Shown here: in pieces, positions 33,995 to 42,230 of the stretch | Position numbering within the stretch: the stretch's first letter is position 1 | Layout of the letters: every line of letters starts with the position of its first letter | Assembly (NCBI GenBank): GCA_964462635.1 | Contig: CAYWYJ010000019.1 | Span: 1 to 42,429, forward strand | Length of the DNA stretch: 42,429 nucleotides | Source of the DNA: JBFMAI01 sp964462635 | Lineage (GTDB): Bacteria; Planctomycetota; Phycisphaerae; UBA1845; Fen-1342 | Reading direction: 5' to 3' | Translations under genes and position numbers: made by a program | Notes under the pieces: generated by a model | The model's database searches: none | What the model was told of the DNA's origin: nothing | The model's input: the letters and a program-made list of their open reading frames with translations, nothing else

Positions 33995-35833
33995 ATGCTC
34001 GTCAAGCACGACCGCCCGCGCGACCTGCGATGGTACCATGCCGGCCCCCTGTTGTTCGGTGACCTGGGGACCAGCCGGCTCTATACCCTTGGCCTGGCCG
34101 TCTTCTACGCGGGCCTGGCCGCGCCCCTGTATGTGGCGGCGATCGGGGTGTTGCTGATCGTGGTGGGGTGGGCGTACACGGTGGTTTGCCGGGTGAACCC
34201 CGACGGCGGGGGCGTGTATTCTTCCGGCCGCCTCATCCATCCCACGCTCGGGGCCGTGGGCGCGATCCTGCTGATGTCCAACTACGTGGTGACCGCCGCC
34301 ATTTCCACGTACGAGGCGATCATCTACATCGGCGCGCCGCTGGGCATGGCCCGGGAGATGGCCCCCACCTTCACCATCCTCGCCATCGCCGTGATCGGGG
34401 CCCTCAATTACGTCGGTCCCCGGCAAGCGGGCAAGTTTGCCTTGGGCGTGGCGCTGGCCGCGATCGGGATCACGTTCGTCCTGGCCCTGATCACGCTGCC
34501 CCACCTCCCCGAGGGCTGGCGGGCCTTCCGGGACCACGCCCCGCGCGATCTGCCCCTGGCCCGCATGTGGCAGAACCTGGTCTTCGTGGTGCTGGCGCTG
34601 TCCGGCGTGGAGTCGGTGGCCAACATGACCGGGATCATGAAGCCGCCCGTCGAACGCACGGCCAAGCGGGCGATCTGGCCGGTGGTGCTGGAGGTCGTGG
34701 CGTTCAATCTGATCCTCATCCTGGTGGTGTGCAGCCTTCACGGGTACCGTGGGACGGACATCGGGGTGATCGCCGACAAGGACCCCACCCAGATCGTGCA
34801 GCGCGAGCTGGAACTGACCGAACATGTGCTGGAGGTCGTGGCCCGCGAGTACGTCCACCCCACGTTCGCCGTCCTCGCCAGCCTGGTCTTCGGCCTCCTC
34901 CTGCTCTCCGCCACCAACACCGCCATCATCGCGATGATCAGCATTCAGTACGCCATGAGCCGCGACCGCGAAATGCCGGAGACCTTCGCGCGGCTCAATT
35001 CCTTCGGCGTCCCGGTCTTCGGACTGGTCACGGCGTGCGCGCTGGCCGCGGGCGTCACGGGCATTTGCGCCAACCTGGGTGCTGGGACGCTGCAAACGCT
35101 GGCCAAGTTCTACGCCATCGGCGTGGTCGGCGCCATTGTCATCAACCTGGGCTCCTGCGCCGTCAATCTGAACCTCGTCATCCGATGGTGGGAGCGCTGG
35201 GGCTTGGCAACGATCTCCGGGCTGCTGTTGGCGATTTGGTTGACGATCGCGCTCACCAACCGCCCCGCTCTGATCTTCATCACCGTGATGCTGGTCTTTG
35301 GGCTGGCGCTGCGCTTCATTGCCCAGCGCGTCCCGGTCCGCGTCCCGGTGCCGGTCACGGCGGCGGGGCCGGCCCCGGTCGCCGCCGTCGAGGGCGAGCT
35401 GCTACCTTTCGATCCGGCCAAGCCCCGGCTGCTGGTGGCCAGCCGCGGACGCAACCTGCGGTTGCTGCAATTCGCGTTCGACGAAGCGCGACGTCGAGAT
35501 GCAAACATTTTTGTGCTGTTCGTCCGCGATTTGGCCGTGCTCTTTCCCGGGAAAACCCCGCCGATGACCCCGGAGGAGGACCGGGAGGCGGCGGCGCTGT
35601 TCCAACACGCCGAGAGCCTCGCCCGCCAGTACCGCGTGCCATTGCAGCCGATCTACTGCGTCAGCCGCACCCCCGCGGACGCCATCCTCGACTTCTCGGC
35701 CACCTACGCCGTCGATGTCGTGATGCTCGGCGTCTCCCGCCGGGCGGCCGTGCTGCGGGCGCTGCGGGGGGACGTGATCTCCGGCGTGGCGGACAATCTG
35801 CCCGCGGAGTCCACCCTGCTGATCCACGCCTGA
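33995..35833 (+). CDS. APC-family permease with C-terminal UspA-like domain
   Basis: About twelve membrane helices in the first ~440 residues match the amino acid-polyamine-organocation (APC) superfamily, for example AAPLYVAAIGVLLIVVGWAY, LVFVVLALSGVESVANMTG and FGLLLLSATNTAIIAMISIQ. After a loop, residues ~470-612 form a universal-stress-protein (UspA)-like domain (PRLLVASRGRNLRLLQFAFD to GVADNLPAESTLLIHA). The UspA nucleotide-binding GxxG signature is not obvious. The transported substrate cannot be told. The start at 33995 is by family fit; an ATG at 33935 is possible. It is divergent from the dehydrogenase-like gene, and the intervening 187 bases hold no clear promoter. Confidence 0.85.
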   Translation: MLVKHDRPRDLRWYHAGPLLFGDLGTSRLYTLGLAVFYAGLAAPLYVAAIGVLLIVVGWAYTVVCRVNPDGGGVYSSGRLIHPTLGAVGAILLMSNYVVTAAISTYEAIIYIGAPLGMAREMAPTFTILAIAVIGALNYVGPRQAGKFALGVALAAIGITFVLALITLPHLPEGWRAFRDHAPRDLPLARMWQNLVFVVLALSGVESVANMTGIMKPPVERTAKRAIWPVVLEVVAFNLILILVVCSLHGYRGTDIGVIADKDPTQIVQRELELTEHVLEVVAREYVHPTFAVLASLVFGLLLLSATNTAIIAMISIQYAMSRDREMPETFARLNSFGVPVFGLVTACALAAGVTGICANLGAGTLQTLAKFYAIGVVGAIVINLGSCAVNLNLVIRWWERWGLATISGLLLAIWLTIALTNRPALIFITVMLVFGLALRFIAQRVPVRVPVPVTAAGPAPVAAVEGELLPFDPAKPRLLVASRGRNLRLLQFAFDEARRRDANIFVLFVRDLAVLFPGKTPPMTPEEDREAAALFQHAESLARQYRVPLQPIYCVSRTPADAILDFSATYAVDVVMLGVSRRAAVLRALRGDVISGVADNLPAESTLLIHA

Positions 35834-35955
35834 TGCGGTTCGCCCGCGGCCGCGACCGAGATGGGGCCGCGCGCTCGTGCGACCCGGGAAGCCGCTCCCG
35901 GCGCGCCGGGACGACCGAACCGTGGCGGGGAGGCCCCCGACGACGTAGAGGGTCT

Positions 35956-36017
35956 GTCAGAACCCCGCACGCCAGTGCGGGGTCAAGCGTGCCGCCATTC
36001 GCGTGGCGTGCTCTGCT
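35956..36017. repeat. REPIN-like repeat, copy 1
   Basis: GTCAGAA is followed by the perfect hairpin CCCCGCAC-GCCA-GTGCGGGG (35963-35982). A second, divergent and inverted unit ends in CTCTGCT at 36017. The core recurs, inverted, at 37569-37595 and in reduced form at 39603-39629. It lies between the permease and rpmB stops. Confidence 0.75.
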
Positions 36018-36025
36018 AGTAGGAG

Positions 36026-36304
36026 CTAGGCGGTTTCCGTCGGTTCCGGCGCCGGGGCGGGTTGGTATTCGCGTTTCGGCGGCTTGACGATGTACCCCAT
36101 GCGGATCGCCTTGGCGCTCACGCGTATCCGCATGACGCGCCCGTCGACGACGGCCCGCACCTTCTGGATGTTCGGCTTGAACTTCCGCTTGCTGATGCCG
36201 GTGACCTTGCGACCGACGCCCCCCAGGTACTTGGCCTTCCCGCGCCGGGAGATCGAGCGGCCGGCGATCGTCTTCTTGCCGGTAAAAAAGCACTTGCGCG
36301 CCAT
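36026..36304 (-). CDS. rpmB: 50S ribosomal protein L28 (bL28)
   Basis: The 92-residue basic protein matches bL28: MARKCFFTGKKTIAGRSISR at the start, then RKFKPNIQKVRAVVDGRV and RIRVSAKAIRMGYIVK. It is a structural protein of the large ribosomal subunit. The ATG at 36304 has GAGG 5 bases upstream and gives a normal bL28 N-terminus; the frame extends to 36694, but that part is translated repeat sequence. The C-terminal ~15 residues (YQPAPAPEPTETA) are a Pro/Glu-rich extension. Confidence 0.93.
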   Translation of the reverse strand: MARKCFFTGKKTIAGRSISRRGKAKYLGGVGRKVTGISKRKFKPNIQKVRAVVDGRVMRIRVSAKAIRMGYIVKPPKREYQPAPAPEPTETA

Positions 36305-36973
36305 GACATCCTCGTGGGCCGCTGGGCCCGGCCGCGCCCGGGGCTGCCCGCCCTGACGCGAGCCCTTCACGATATCACCCCAATGGGCCGGCGTCAAGGC
36401 GCTCCCAAGTGTTGCCACCATGAAGGGCGTGACCACGGATTGTGGCAAGCGACAACCACCGAGTATGCACGTGGACACAAGCGAGCGTGTCCCGCCACCA
36501 ACCGGCCCGTGGGTAGCCCCGTAGGTACGTGGGTAGCCCCGTAAGGTAGGTGGGTGGCCCCGCGGGCCCGTGGGTAGCCCCGGAGGGGCGACTGAATGTA
36601 GCCCCGGGCGCGAGCCTGGGGCCACGGCGTGCCCCCCGCAGGGGAGCCCCGGAGGGGCGACTGAATGTAGCCCCGGGCGCGAGCCCGGGGTCACGGCTCC
36701 GGGGTGAATAACGCCTCGCGGCTCCCCGCGCTTGCGCCCGGGGCCACACTCACTCGCCCGCTGGGCTCTCCAATGGCCGCCCCGGTTGGCTTCCGGCTGG
36801 CGCCACAGAATCTGGTCACGCCCCCACCGTCATCCGTCGCCTTCCGGGGGCTCGCCCGCGGGGCCCTGCCGCCGGAGGCGACGCACCCTACTCTTTCGCG
36901 GGAGTGCCAACGACCGCGCTGCCGGCCCTTGCACCTTGGCGGTCATCCCCGCCGGGCCGTTAGAATGCCGGGT
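36305..36973. other. Repeat-rich intergenic region between rpmB and rsfS
   Basis: No gene is supported in these 669 bases. 36508-36582 holds four ~20-bp units with the core CGTGGGTAGCCCCG (36508, 36528, 36549, 36569). Next come two 52-bp direct repeats. After that the sequence is unstructured up to a possible -10 TAGAAT at 36961-36966 just before rsfS. Confidence 0.75.
36576..36696. repeat. 52-bp direct repeat, two units
   Basis: Units at 36576-36627 and 36645-36696 are identical at 50 of 52 positions and share AGCCCCGGAGGGGCGACTGA and GTAGCCCCGGGCGCGAGCC. Each has internal palindromes (CCCCGGAGGGG-like and CCCCGGGCGCGAGCCCGGGG-like). This is the kind of dispersed repeat common in planctomycete genomes. 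Confidence 0.8.
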
Positions 36974-37393
36974 ATGAGTGCGACGCAACGCCGGACCCGG
37001 AGCACGCCGCGGGGCCGCAAGAAGCTGGTGGATGAGGCCCGTGAGTTCGCCATCGGGGTGGCGCGCATCGCGGACGAACAGAAGACGGAGGGGGTCGCCG
37101 TCCTCGACCTGCGGGGCCTGAGCAACCTGGCGGACTACTTCGTCATCGGCACGGGCACGTCCGGTCGCCAGATGCACGCCACGCTCGACCGCATTGATGA
37201 GCACGCAACCCAACTCGGGCGGGTGGCCTTCAGCCGCGAAGCCAGCGGGGGCACGTCGTGGCTGTTGGCCGACTATGTGGACGTGGTGGTCCACCTGTTC
37301 GACGAGGAGCACCGGGCCTACTACGACCTTGACGGCCTGTGGGGCGACGCCCCACGCGTTGCGTGGCAGTCCAACGGGGCCGACCGCGAGTAG
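36974..37393 (+). CDS. rsfS: Ribosomal silencing factor RsfS (Iojap family)
   Basis: The 139-residue protein has the RsfS core: GVAVLDLRGLSNLADYFVIG, TGTSGRQMHATLDRI and WLLADYVDVVVHLFDEEHRA, ending in YYDLDGLWGDAPRV. RsfS binds uL14 and stops 30S-50S joining when nutrients are scarce. A basic N-terminal tail (TQRRTRSTPRGRKK) precedes the core. The ATG at 36974 is chosen; an ATG at 36965 adds three residues. TAGAAT at 36961-36966 lies so close that, if it is a -10 box, the message would be nearly leaderless. rpmB nearby fits a ribosome-related context. Confidence 0.93.
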   Translation: MSATQRRTRSTPRGRKKLVDEAREFAIGVARIADEQKTEGVAVLDLRGLSNLADYFVIGTGTSGRQMHATLDRIDEHATQLGRVAFSREASGGTSWLLADYVDVVVHLFDEEHRAYYDLDGLWGDAPRVAWQSNGADRE

Positions 37394-37531
37394 GTCTCCG
37401 CCAGTGCGACGCCCCGGCTGGGCGAGCATTCACGACCACGGGCCACGAGCAAGCGCGTCTTCCGGCGAGTTGCGGCTCGGCGGTCCCGGCGCGCCGGGAT
37501 CGCCCTCTCCCCAGGGCGCGTTGCAGTTGCT

Positions 37532-37595
37532 AACAGAACCCGCCACGCAAGTGGTGGGCCGCGCGGCCCCGCACTGGCGTGCGGGGTTCTGACAG
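37532..37595. repeat. REPIN-like repeat, copy 2 (inverted pair)
   Basis: Two REP-like units face each other: AACAGAACCCGCCACGCAAG at the left, and at the right the exact reverse complement of the copy-1 core, CCCCGCACTGGCGTGCGGGG then TTCTGAC. The pair is joined by GCCGCGCGGC. It lies in the 307-base spacer between rsfS and thrC, which otherwise shows no gene. Confidence 0.8.
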
Positions 37596-37700
37596 GCGCT
37601 CTTGAGAATCCTTGCCCCGACTCGGGCATCCGAACGAAGTGCGTGATACTTGCCGCAGAGAACTGCATGAACGTGCGTACTGTGGTGTACGCACACGTCC

Positions 37701-39101
37701 TCAACCTCCTGGGCCAAGCCGGTCCAGCAGGAACGTACGCAGCGCCTCGTATTCCGCCGCCATCGTCTCGTACGACTCCGCTCGCTGCTCCAGCCCCGCC
37801 AGGCTCGGCGGCACGGGAGGCGTGACGCCCAGGGTCGCTTCGATCTCCTCGGGGAACTTCGCGGGGTGCGCGGTCTCCACCGACACCGCCGGGTCCCGCT
37901 CCGCGTCCGAATCGCCGGCCAAGTAGTCCTCCAGGGCCGCCCAGCCGACCGCGCCGTGCGGCTCCAACATGACGCCGTGACGCTCGTGCGCGGCGCGGAT
38001 CGTCGCCCGGGTGCGGTCGTCGGAGATGCTGACCGCGAACAGGTTGCGGCGCATGGCCGCCAGGTCGGGCATCTGCCGCACGGCGCCGGTCTCATCCATC
38101 CAGCCGCCGTAGACGTCCACCAGGCGGGCCAGGTTGGACGGGTGGCCGACGTTCATGGCGTTGGAGATACAGACGCGCGAGGGAGCGATCTTCTGGTAGC
38201 GACCGGTGTGCAGGAACGTGGGGAACTCGTCGTTGGCGTTGGTCGCCACGAGCAGTCGCCGGACCGGCAGGCCCATCCGCCGGGCGATCTCCGCCCCCAT
38301 CATGTTCCCGAAGTTCCCCGAGGGGACGCAGACGGTGATGGGCCCCGGGGCGGCGGCGTTCCGGGCCGGCCCGGAGTCGAAGTCCGCCAGGCTCACGTAG
38401 GCGTACACGTAGTAGACGCACTGCGGCAGCAATCGGCCGATGTTGATCGAGTTGGCCGAAGTCAGCCCCAGGTGCCGCAACTCCGGGTCGGCAAACGCCT
38501 GCTTCACCAGCGCCTGGCAATCGTCGAACTGCCCGTCGACCCCGATGACCGTCACGTTGCCGCCGAGCGTGGTCATCTGTTTGCGTTGCCGGTCGGAGAC
38601 CTCGGCCGGGGGGAAGAGCACCACGACGCGCACGCTCGGGACGCCGTGGTAGGCGTGCGCGACCGCGCTGCCCGTGTCGCCGGAGGTCGCGGTGAGGATC
38701 ACGAGCCGGCCGCCGCGCCGGCGGATGAGCACGCCCATCCAACGGGCCATCATGCGCGCGGCGAAGTCCTTGAAGGAGGCCGTCGGCCCGCGGTCCAGCC
38801 GCAGCAGGTATCGGCGGCCGGTCACCCGTTCGAGCGGCACCTCGAAGTCGTACGCGTCCTGGCACAAAGCCTGCAAGTCGGCTTCATCGAACACGCCGAC
38901 CGTGTACTTCCGCAGCACCGCCAGCGCCACTTCGGCGTAGGGGCGGCCGCGCAGCGCGGCCAGTTCCGCCGGGCTGAGCGGCGGATAGGAGCGCGGCAGG
39001 TACAGGCCGCGGTCCGGGGCTTGTCCGGTCAGCAGGGCCTCGGCCAGCCCCACGTCGGGAGTGTGGCGATTGGTGCTGTAGAAACGAATCGGTTCGGACA
39101 T
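37701..39101 (-). CDS. thrC: Threonine synthase
   Basis: Threonine synthase makes threonine from O-phosphohomoserine using pyridoxal phosphate. The 466-residue protein has the family start (FYSTNRHTPDVGLAEALLTG, DRGLYLPRSYPPLSP), the PLP-lysine motif PTASFKDFAARMM (Lys111), ILTATSGDTGSAVAHAYHG and TSANSINIGRLLPQCVYYVY. The length and motifs fit the long thrC type. I placed the start at the ATG at 39101, with AAGG 7 bases upstream; the frame runs to 39398, but that part overlaps the next gene. It is 32 bases downstream of the small membrane protein and probably cotranscribed. Confidence 0.95.
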   Translation of the reverse strand: MSEPIRFYSTNRHTPDVGLAEALLTGQAPDRGLYLPRSYPPLSPAELAALRGRPYAEVALAVLRKYTVGVFDEADLQALCQDAYDFEVPLERVTGRRYLLRLDRGPTASFKDFAARMMARWMGVLIRRRGGRLVILTATSGDTGSAVAHAYHGVPSVRVVVLFPPAEVSDRQRKQMTTLGGNVTVIGVDGQFDDCQALVKQAFADPELRHLGLTSANSINIGRLLPQCVYYVYAYVSLADFDSGPARNAAAPGPITVCVPSGNFGNMMGAEIARRMGLPVRRLLVATNANDEFPTFLHTGRYQKIAPSRVCISNAMNVGHPSNLARLVDVYGGWMDETGAVRQMPDLAAMRRNLFAVSISDDRTRATIRAAHERHGVMLEPHGAVGWAALEDYLAGDSDAERDPAVSVETAHPAKFPEEIEATLGVTPPVPPSLAGLEQRAESYETMAAEYEALRTFLLDRLGPGG

Positions 39102-39133
39102 ACGGCTACCTTGCGTGCAACGGCCGGCACGGG

Positions 39134-39427
39134 CTAATGGCGTCGTTTGTGACCGCCGCGCTCCCACGGCGGCTTGAGGGCCTCGCGGATTCGAACGCCA
39201 AGCCAGACCAGTCCGAGGACCGTGAGGATACCGGCCATCAACGCCAGCATCAGGAGGAGTGCGGGAAACGTGATCGCGGGTACGGGGGTCGCGGGACCGG
39301 TGGTCGGCGGCGCGGCCGCCCGCTCGGCCAGGCGGGAGAGCCATACCAGCACAATCCCGGCCGCCACACAGCCGCCGGTCGCCGCCGCGATCTTCCACAG
39401 GGGCCAGCGCTGCTCACGTCGTGTCAT
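39134..39427 (-). CDS. Small two-helix membrane protein
   Basis: The 97-residue product has two predicted membrane segments (AAATGGCVAAGIVLVWL and FPALLLMLALMAGILTVLG) joined by an Ala/Pro/Thr loop, with a basic tail KPPWERGGHKRRH. I recognise no family. It lies just upstream of thrC on the same strand. An AT-rich TAAAAT (minus strand, 39481-39476) about 50 bases before the ATG could be a -10 box. Confidence 0.6.
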   Translation of the reverse strand: MTRREQRWPLWKIAAATGGCVAAGIVLVWLSRLAERAAAPPTTGPATPVPAITFPALLLMLALMAGILTVLGLVWLGVRIREALKPPWERGGHKRRH

Positions 39428-39551
39428 GCCGCCTCCGCTTGGGTACCGCCGGTCGCCTTGGGCACCGGGACCGGCATTTTACGGCGTGGCCCCCCAAAGG
39501 CCACCTCGCCGCTTACGCTCGGCAGTTTGGTGAGGACGGACCGGTTTTTCG

Positions 39552-39581
39552 TTGCATGAGCGGCGCGGGCCGGCGTATACT
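39552..39581 (+). promoter_or_regulatory. Sigma70-like promoter upstream of the protease gene
   Basis: TTGCAT (39552-39557) and TATACT (39576-39581) are 18 bases apart, close to the sigma70 consensus. The protease ATG is at 39798, so a transcript from here would have a ~210-base leader containing REP copy 3. The rest of the 370-base spacer (39428-39797) shows no gene. Confidence 0.5.
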
Positions 39582-39602
39582 GCGGTGGGTGTCGGAGCAC
39601 CC

Positions 39603-39629
39603 GTCAGAACCCCGCCCGCCAATGCGGGG
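39603..39629. repeat. REP-like repeat, copy 3 (single unit)
   Basis: GTCAGAACCCCGCCCGCCAA then TGCGGGG: same core as copies 1 and 2, with two changed bases, so the arms shorten to CCCCGC/GCGGGG. It falls in the predicted leader of the protease gene and could form a hairpin in the RNA. Confidence 0.7.
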
Positions 39630-39797
39630 CTGGGCGGCATCGGTTGTGCGGCGGGTTCGGTCGGCTGCTCCCGGGCTGGAAGGCGCCGCCGTCCCGTCGG
39701 GCGCCGCGTGCCTGCCCCGATACAACGCACCGGGGGCTGGGTGTTCCGTGCCGGGGAGGGCCGAAGACGCATCGGCACTTCATTGAGGACGTTGCCC

Positions 39798-42230
39798 ATG
39801 TCACCACACCGCTTCCATCTTGTACTCGCTGTGCTCGCACTGCTGGGGGTCGGCACTCAACCAGCCCCGGCGGACATCTGGAAGGCCACCAACACCACCA
39901 AGTTCAAGCCGGAGGTGAAATGGCGCGACGCCAACGGCAATCCCAAGCGCGAGCTGAAGGTGTGGGTCGACCCCAACGCCCCGCAGGACTTCAAGGACGA
40001 CCTCGCGGCGGCCATGCAGAACTGGAACAACGCCGGTGTCGGCTGGAAGTTCGTGAACGCCGCGCCCGGAGAGAAGGCGGACATCAACGTGCGCCAGCGG
40101 CCGTTGACCGGCAAACTCGGGGACTGCACGCAGACCAAGACGCGCGGCAAGGACGACGGCAAGGGGGGGCAGCGGATCACCGACCACATGGACGTCAACA
40201 TCGACGACGACGGCAACGGGAAAGGGTGGGAACAGCCGAATGACCCGCCCGCGGTCAAGGACCAGAAATGGAACCGCGAGCGCATCATGAAGCACGAGCT
40301 CGGGCACGCCATCGGCCTCGACCACACCTGCGATCTCCGCACCTTCAACGACGACGTGATGGCGGACGGCAAGAGACAAAGCACCGCGAACGACCCGCCC
40401 ACCCTGACGGAGCACGACAAGGCGGAGGCCCGGACGGCGGACGTGGTCTGCTCCCTGGATCCGACCAAAGCCCAGCCGCCGTACGCCCGCACCGGTCAGC
40501 CCGCGATGGTCCGGGTCACGAGCGGGGCCGGCACGGAGCTGATGCTCGACCAGGCCCTCACGGTCCACGTGCTCGCCGCGTTCCCACACGAGATGCAGGT
40601 GCAGGTGCTCGGTTTCGACCCGCAACAGATCATGGCGCAGGTGATGGTCGTGCCGGATGCCGCGTCCGACCAAGGCTACCTCGTCCAGATCCAGTATCCC
40701 TTTGGTCCGGCAAACTACACGGGCTTGCTGCAAGTCGGACCCGATCCGGACATGGGGCGGCAGCCGCACTCGATCTACGTGGGGCCCGCGGTGGAGCGGC
40801 GGCTCTACGCCGCGCCGCTGTTGCTGGACGGCACGCCGTCCACGCACGACGACCCGAACGAGTACTTCTCGACCCGGTGGGAAGTGGACGGGCTGCTCGG
40901 GAACGTGGAGGCGGTCCTGGAGGACGCCGTGCTGCCCGCCGGCGTGCACACGGCCAAGCTGATCACGTCGGACCGCTGGGGGCACCAGGCCGTCGCCGAG
41001 AAGACGCTGATTGTCGGCCAGCCCGTCACCACGGTGTCGTCGCTGGGACAGGGCGGGGCCTACTCGGACCTGGTGCTGGATGCCGGCGGCCTGTCGTGGG
41101 CGGCCAGCCACGGGGACTTCGCCAGCGGTCGAGTCCTCTTCAGTTACTTCGACGGCACGACGGTGGGAACCGAGTTGGTCGCTCAGGCGGCCGTTGACAA
41201 CCAGTACACGAGCCTGGCCTACAACGAGGTCAGCCGGCAGTTTCAGATGGTCTTCTACGACAACGTCGCCAAGGGGCTCTTCTTCGCCGCGCGAATAGCC
41301 GCGAATACGTGGACCGTCGAGCCGGTCCCCGAACTGGGCGGCCCCGGCGACGACGGGGACTTCTCTCGGATGGCGATCGACTTCGCGGGTCGCGTCCACG
41401 TCGTTTACGTCAACTACGACACGCTGGCGATCGTCTACGCCGTCCGCGACGGCGGCGGCTGGACCGGCGAGGTGGTCGCGCCGCTGAGCGGCGTGCCGTG
41501 GCCGGCGCTGGCGCTCGACGGCTTTGGCCGGCCGCACCTCGCGTGGACGGACCAGCAGTCGATCCACTACGCCAAGCGGCGACCCGGCGGCTGGCGCACG
41601 GAGGTCATCGCCGGCGACACCTCCGCGGACACATTCACCTCGTGCGCGGTGGCGATCGACGGGAACGACGACCCGGTCGTCGTGTACGTGAACCGGCTGA
41701 ATCAAGCCACGATTGCCCGGCATGATGGCCGCGAGTGGCAAGTGGAGCCCACCGTGGCGGTCGCGTCGGGAAGCGTGCAACTGTCCGCGGTGGCGGACGC
41801 CGGCCGTGACGTGCACATGGCGTATCACAAGCAAGGCACGCACGAGGTGGCTTACCTGAGCCGCCAGGGCGGCGAGTGGACCGAGGTGGTGCTCGATGCG
41901 AACACCGGCACCCCGCTGGCCGCGGGAACGAGCCTGGCTCTGACCGAGGGCGCTCACACGCCCTGTGTCTCGTACCTGGGCGCGGCGCCGGGCGGCCAGA
42001 CCCCGGAGCTGCGCGTGGCTTGCCAGCGGGCCTACCGCGAGGGCGACCTCAACTGCGACGGCGCGGTGGATTTCGGCGACATCAACCCGTTCGTCCTGGC
42101 CCTCACGAACCCCGCCGGTTACGGGGCCGCGTACCCGAACTGCCACCGGCTGACCGGCGACATCAACGGAGACGGCCTGGTGGACTTCGGCGACATCAAC
42201 CCGTTCGTCCGACTTCTGACGAGCCGTTAG
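39798..42230 (+). CDS. Secreted matrixin-like metalloprotease with dockerin-type tail
   Basis: The 810-residue product has a signal peptide (LVLAVLALLGVGTQPAPA) and a metzincin domain with HELGHAIGLDH at 166-176: zinc ligands His166, His170 and His176, catalytic Glu167, and a later Met-turn candidate DDVMADG. The middle (~360-740) is beta-rich with repeated motifs (HVVYVNYDTLAIVYAVRDGG, RPHLAWTDQQSIHYAKR) suggesting a beta-propeller. From residue 749 two dockerin-like calcium loops follow (GDLNCDGAVDFGDINPFV and GDINGDGLVDFGDINPFV). The tail is typical of planctomycete exoproteins. The ATG at 39798 has GAGGA 8 bases upstream; the frame runs back to 39552 without support. It may be exported by the type II system. 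Confidence 0.9.
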   Translation: MSPHRFHLVLAVLALLGVGTQPAPADIWKATNTTKFKPEVKWRDANGNPKRELKVWVDPNAPQDFKDDLAAAMQNWNNAGVGWKFVNAAPGEKADINVRQRPLTGKLGDCTQTKTRGKDDGKGGQRITDHMDVNIDDDGNGKGWEQPNDPPAVKDQKWNRERIMKHELGHAIGLDHTCDLRTFNDDVMADGKRQSTANDPPTLTEHDKAEARTADVVCSLDPTKAQPPYARTGQPAMVRVTSGAGTELMLDQALTVHVLAAFPHEMQVQVLGFDPQQIMAQVMVVPDAASDQGYLVQIQYPFGPANYTGLLQVGPDPDMGRQPHSIYVGPAVERRLYAAPLLLDGTPSTHDDPNEYFSTRWEVDGLLGNVEAVLEDAVLPAGVHTAKLITSDRWGHQAVAEKTLIVGQPVTTVSSLGQGGAYSDLVLDAGGLSWAASHGDFASGRVLFSYFDGTTVGTELVAQAAVDNQYTSLAYNEVSRQFQMVFYDNVAKGLFFAARIAANTWTVEPVPELGGPGDDGDFSRMAIDFAGRVHVVYVNYDTLAIVYAVRDGGGWTGEVVAPLSGVPWPALALDGFGRPHLAWTDQQSIHYAKRRPGGWRTEVIAGDTSADTFTSCAVAIDGNDDPVVVYVNRLNQATIARHDGREWQVEPTVAVASGSVQLSAVADAGRDVHMAYHKQGTHEVAYLSRQGGEWTEVVLDANTGTPLAAGTSLALTEGAHTPCVSYLGAAPGGQTPELRVACQRAYREGDLNCDGAVDFGDINPFVLALTNPAGYGAAYPNCHRLTGDINGDGLVDFGDINPFVRLLTSR

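Noticed and set aside
34168..36087. Plus-strand frame of 639 codons overlapping the permease
   Set aside because: An out-of-frame reading of the APC-UspA gene, Gly/Arg/Pro-rich with no domains.
36026..36694. A 222-residue version of the L28 protein
   Set aside because: The extra N-terminus (PGSRPGLHSVAPPGLP-like repeats) is only the translation of the 52-bp repeats; the true start has its own ribosome site at 36304.
39603..39780. Riboswitch in the protease leader
   Set aside because: I compared it by eye with cyclic-di-GMP and cobalamin types and saw no match; only a REP hairpin is supported.
39801..42146. Minus-strand frame of 781 codons opposite the protease
   Set aside because: The plus strand has a signal peptide, zinc motif and dockerin loops; the antisense has none and shows the same mirrored composition.
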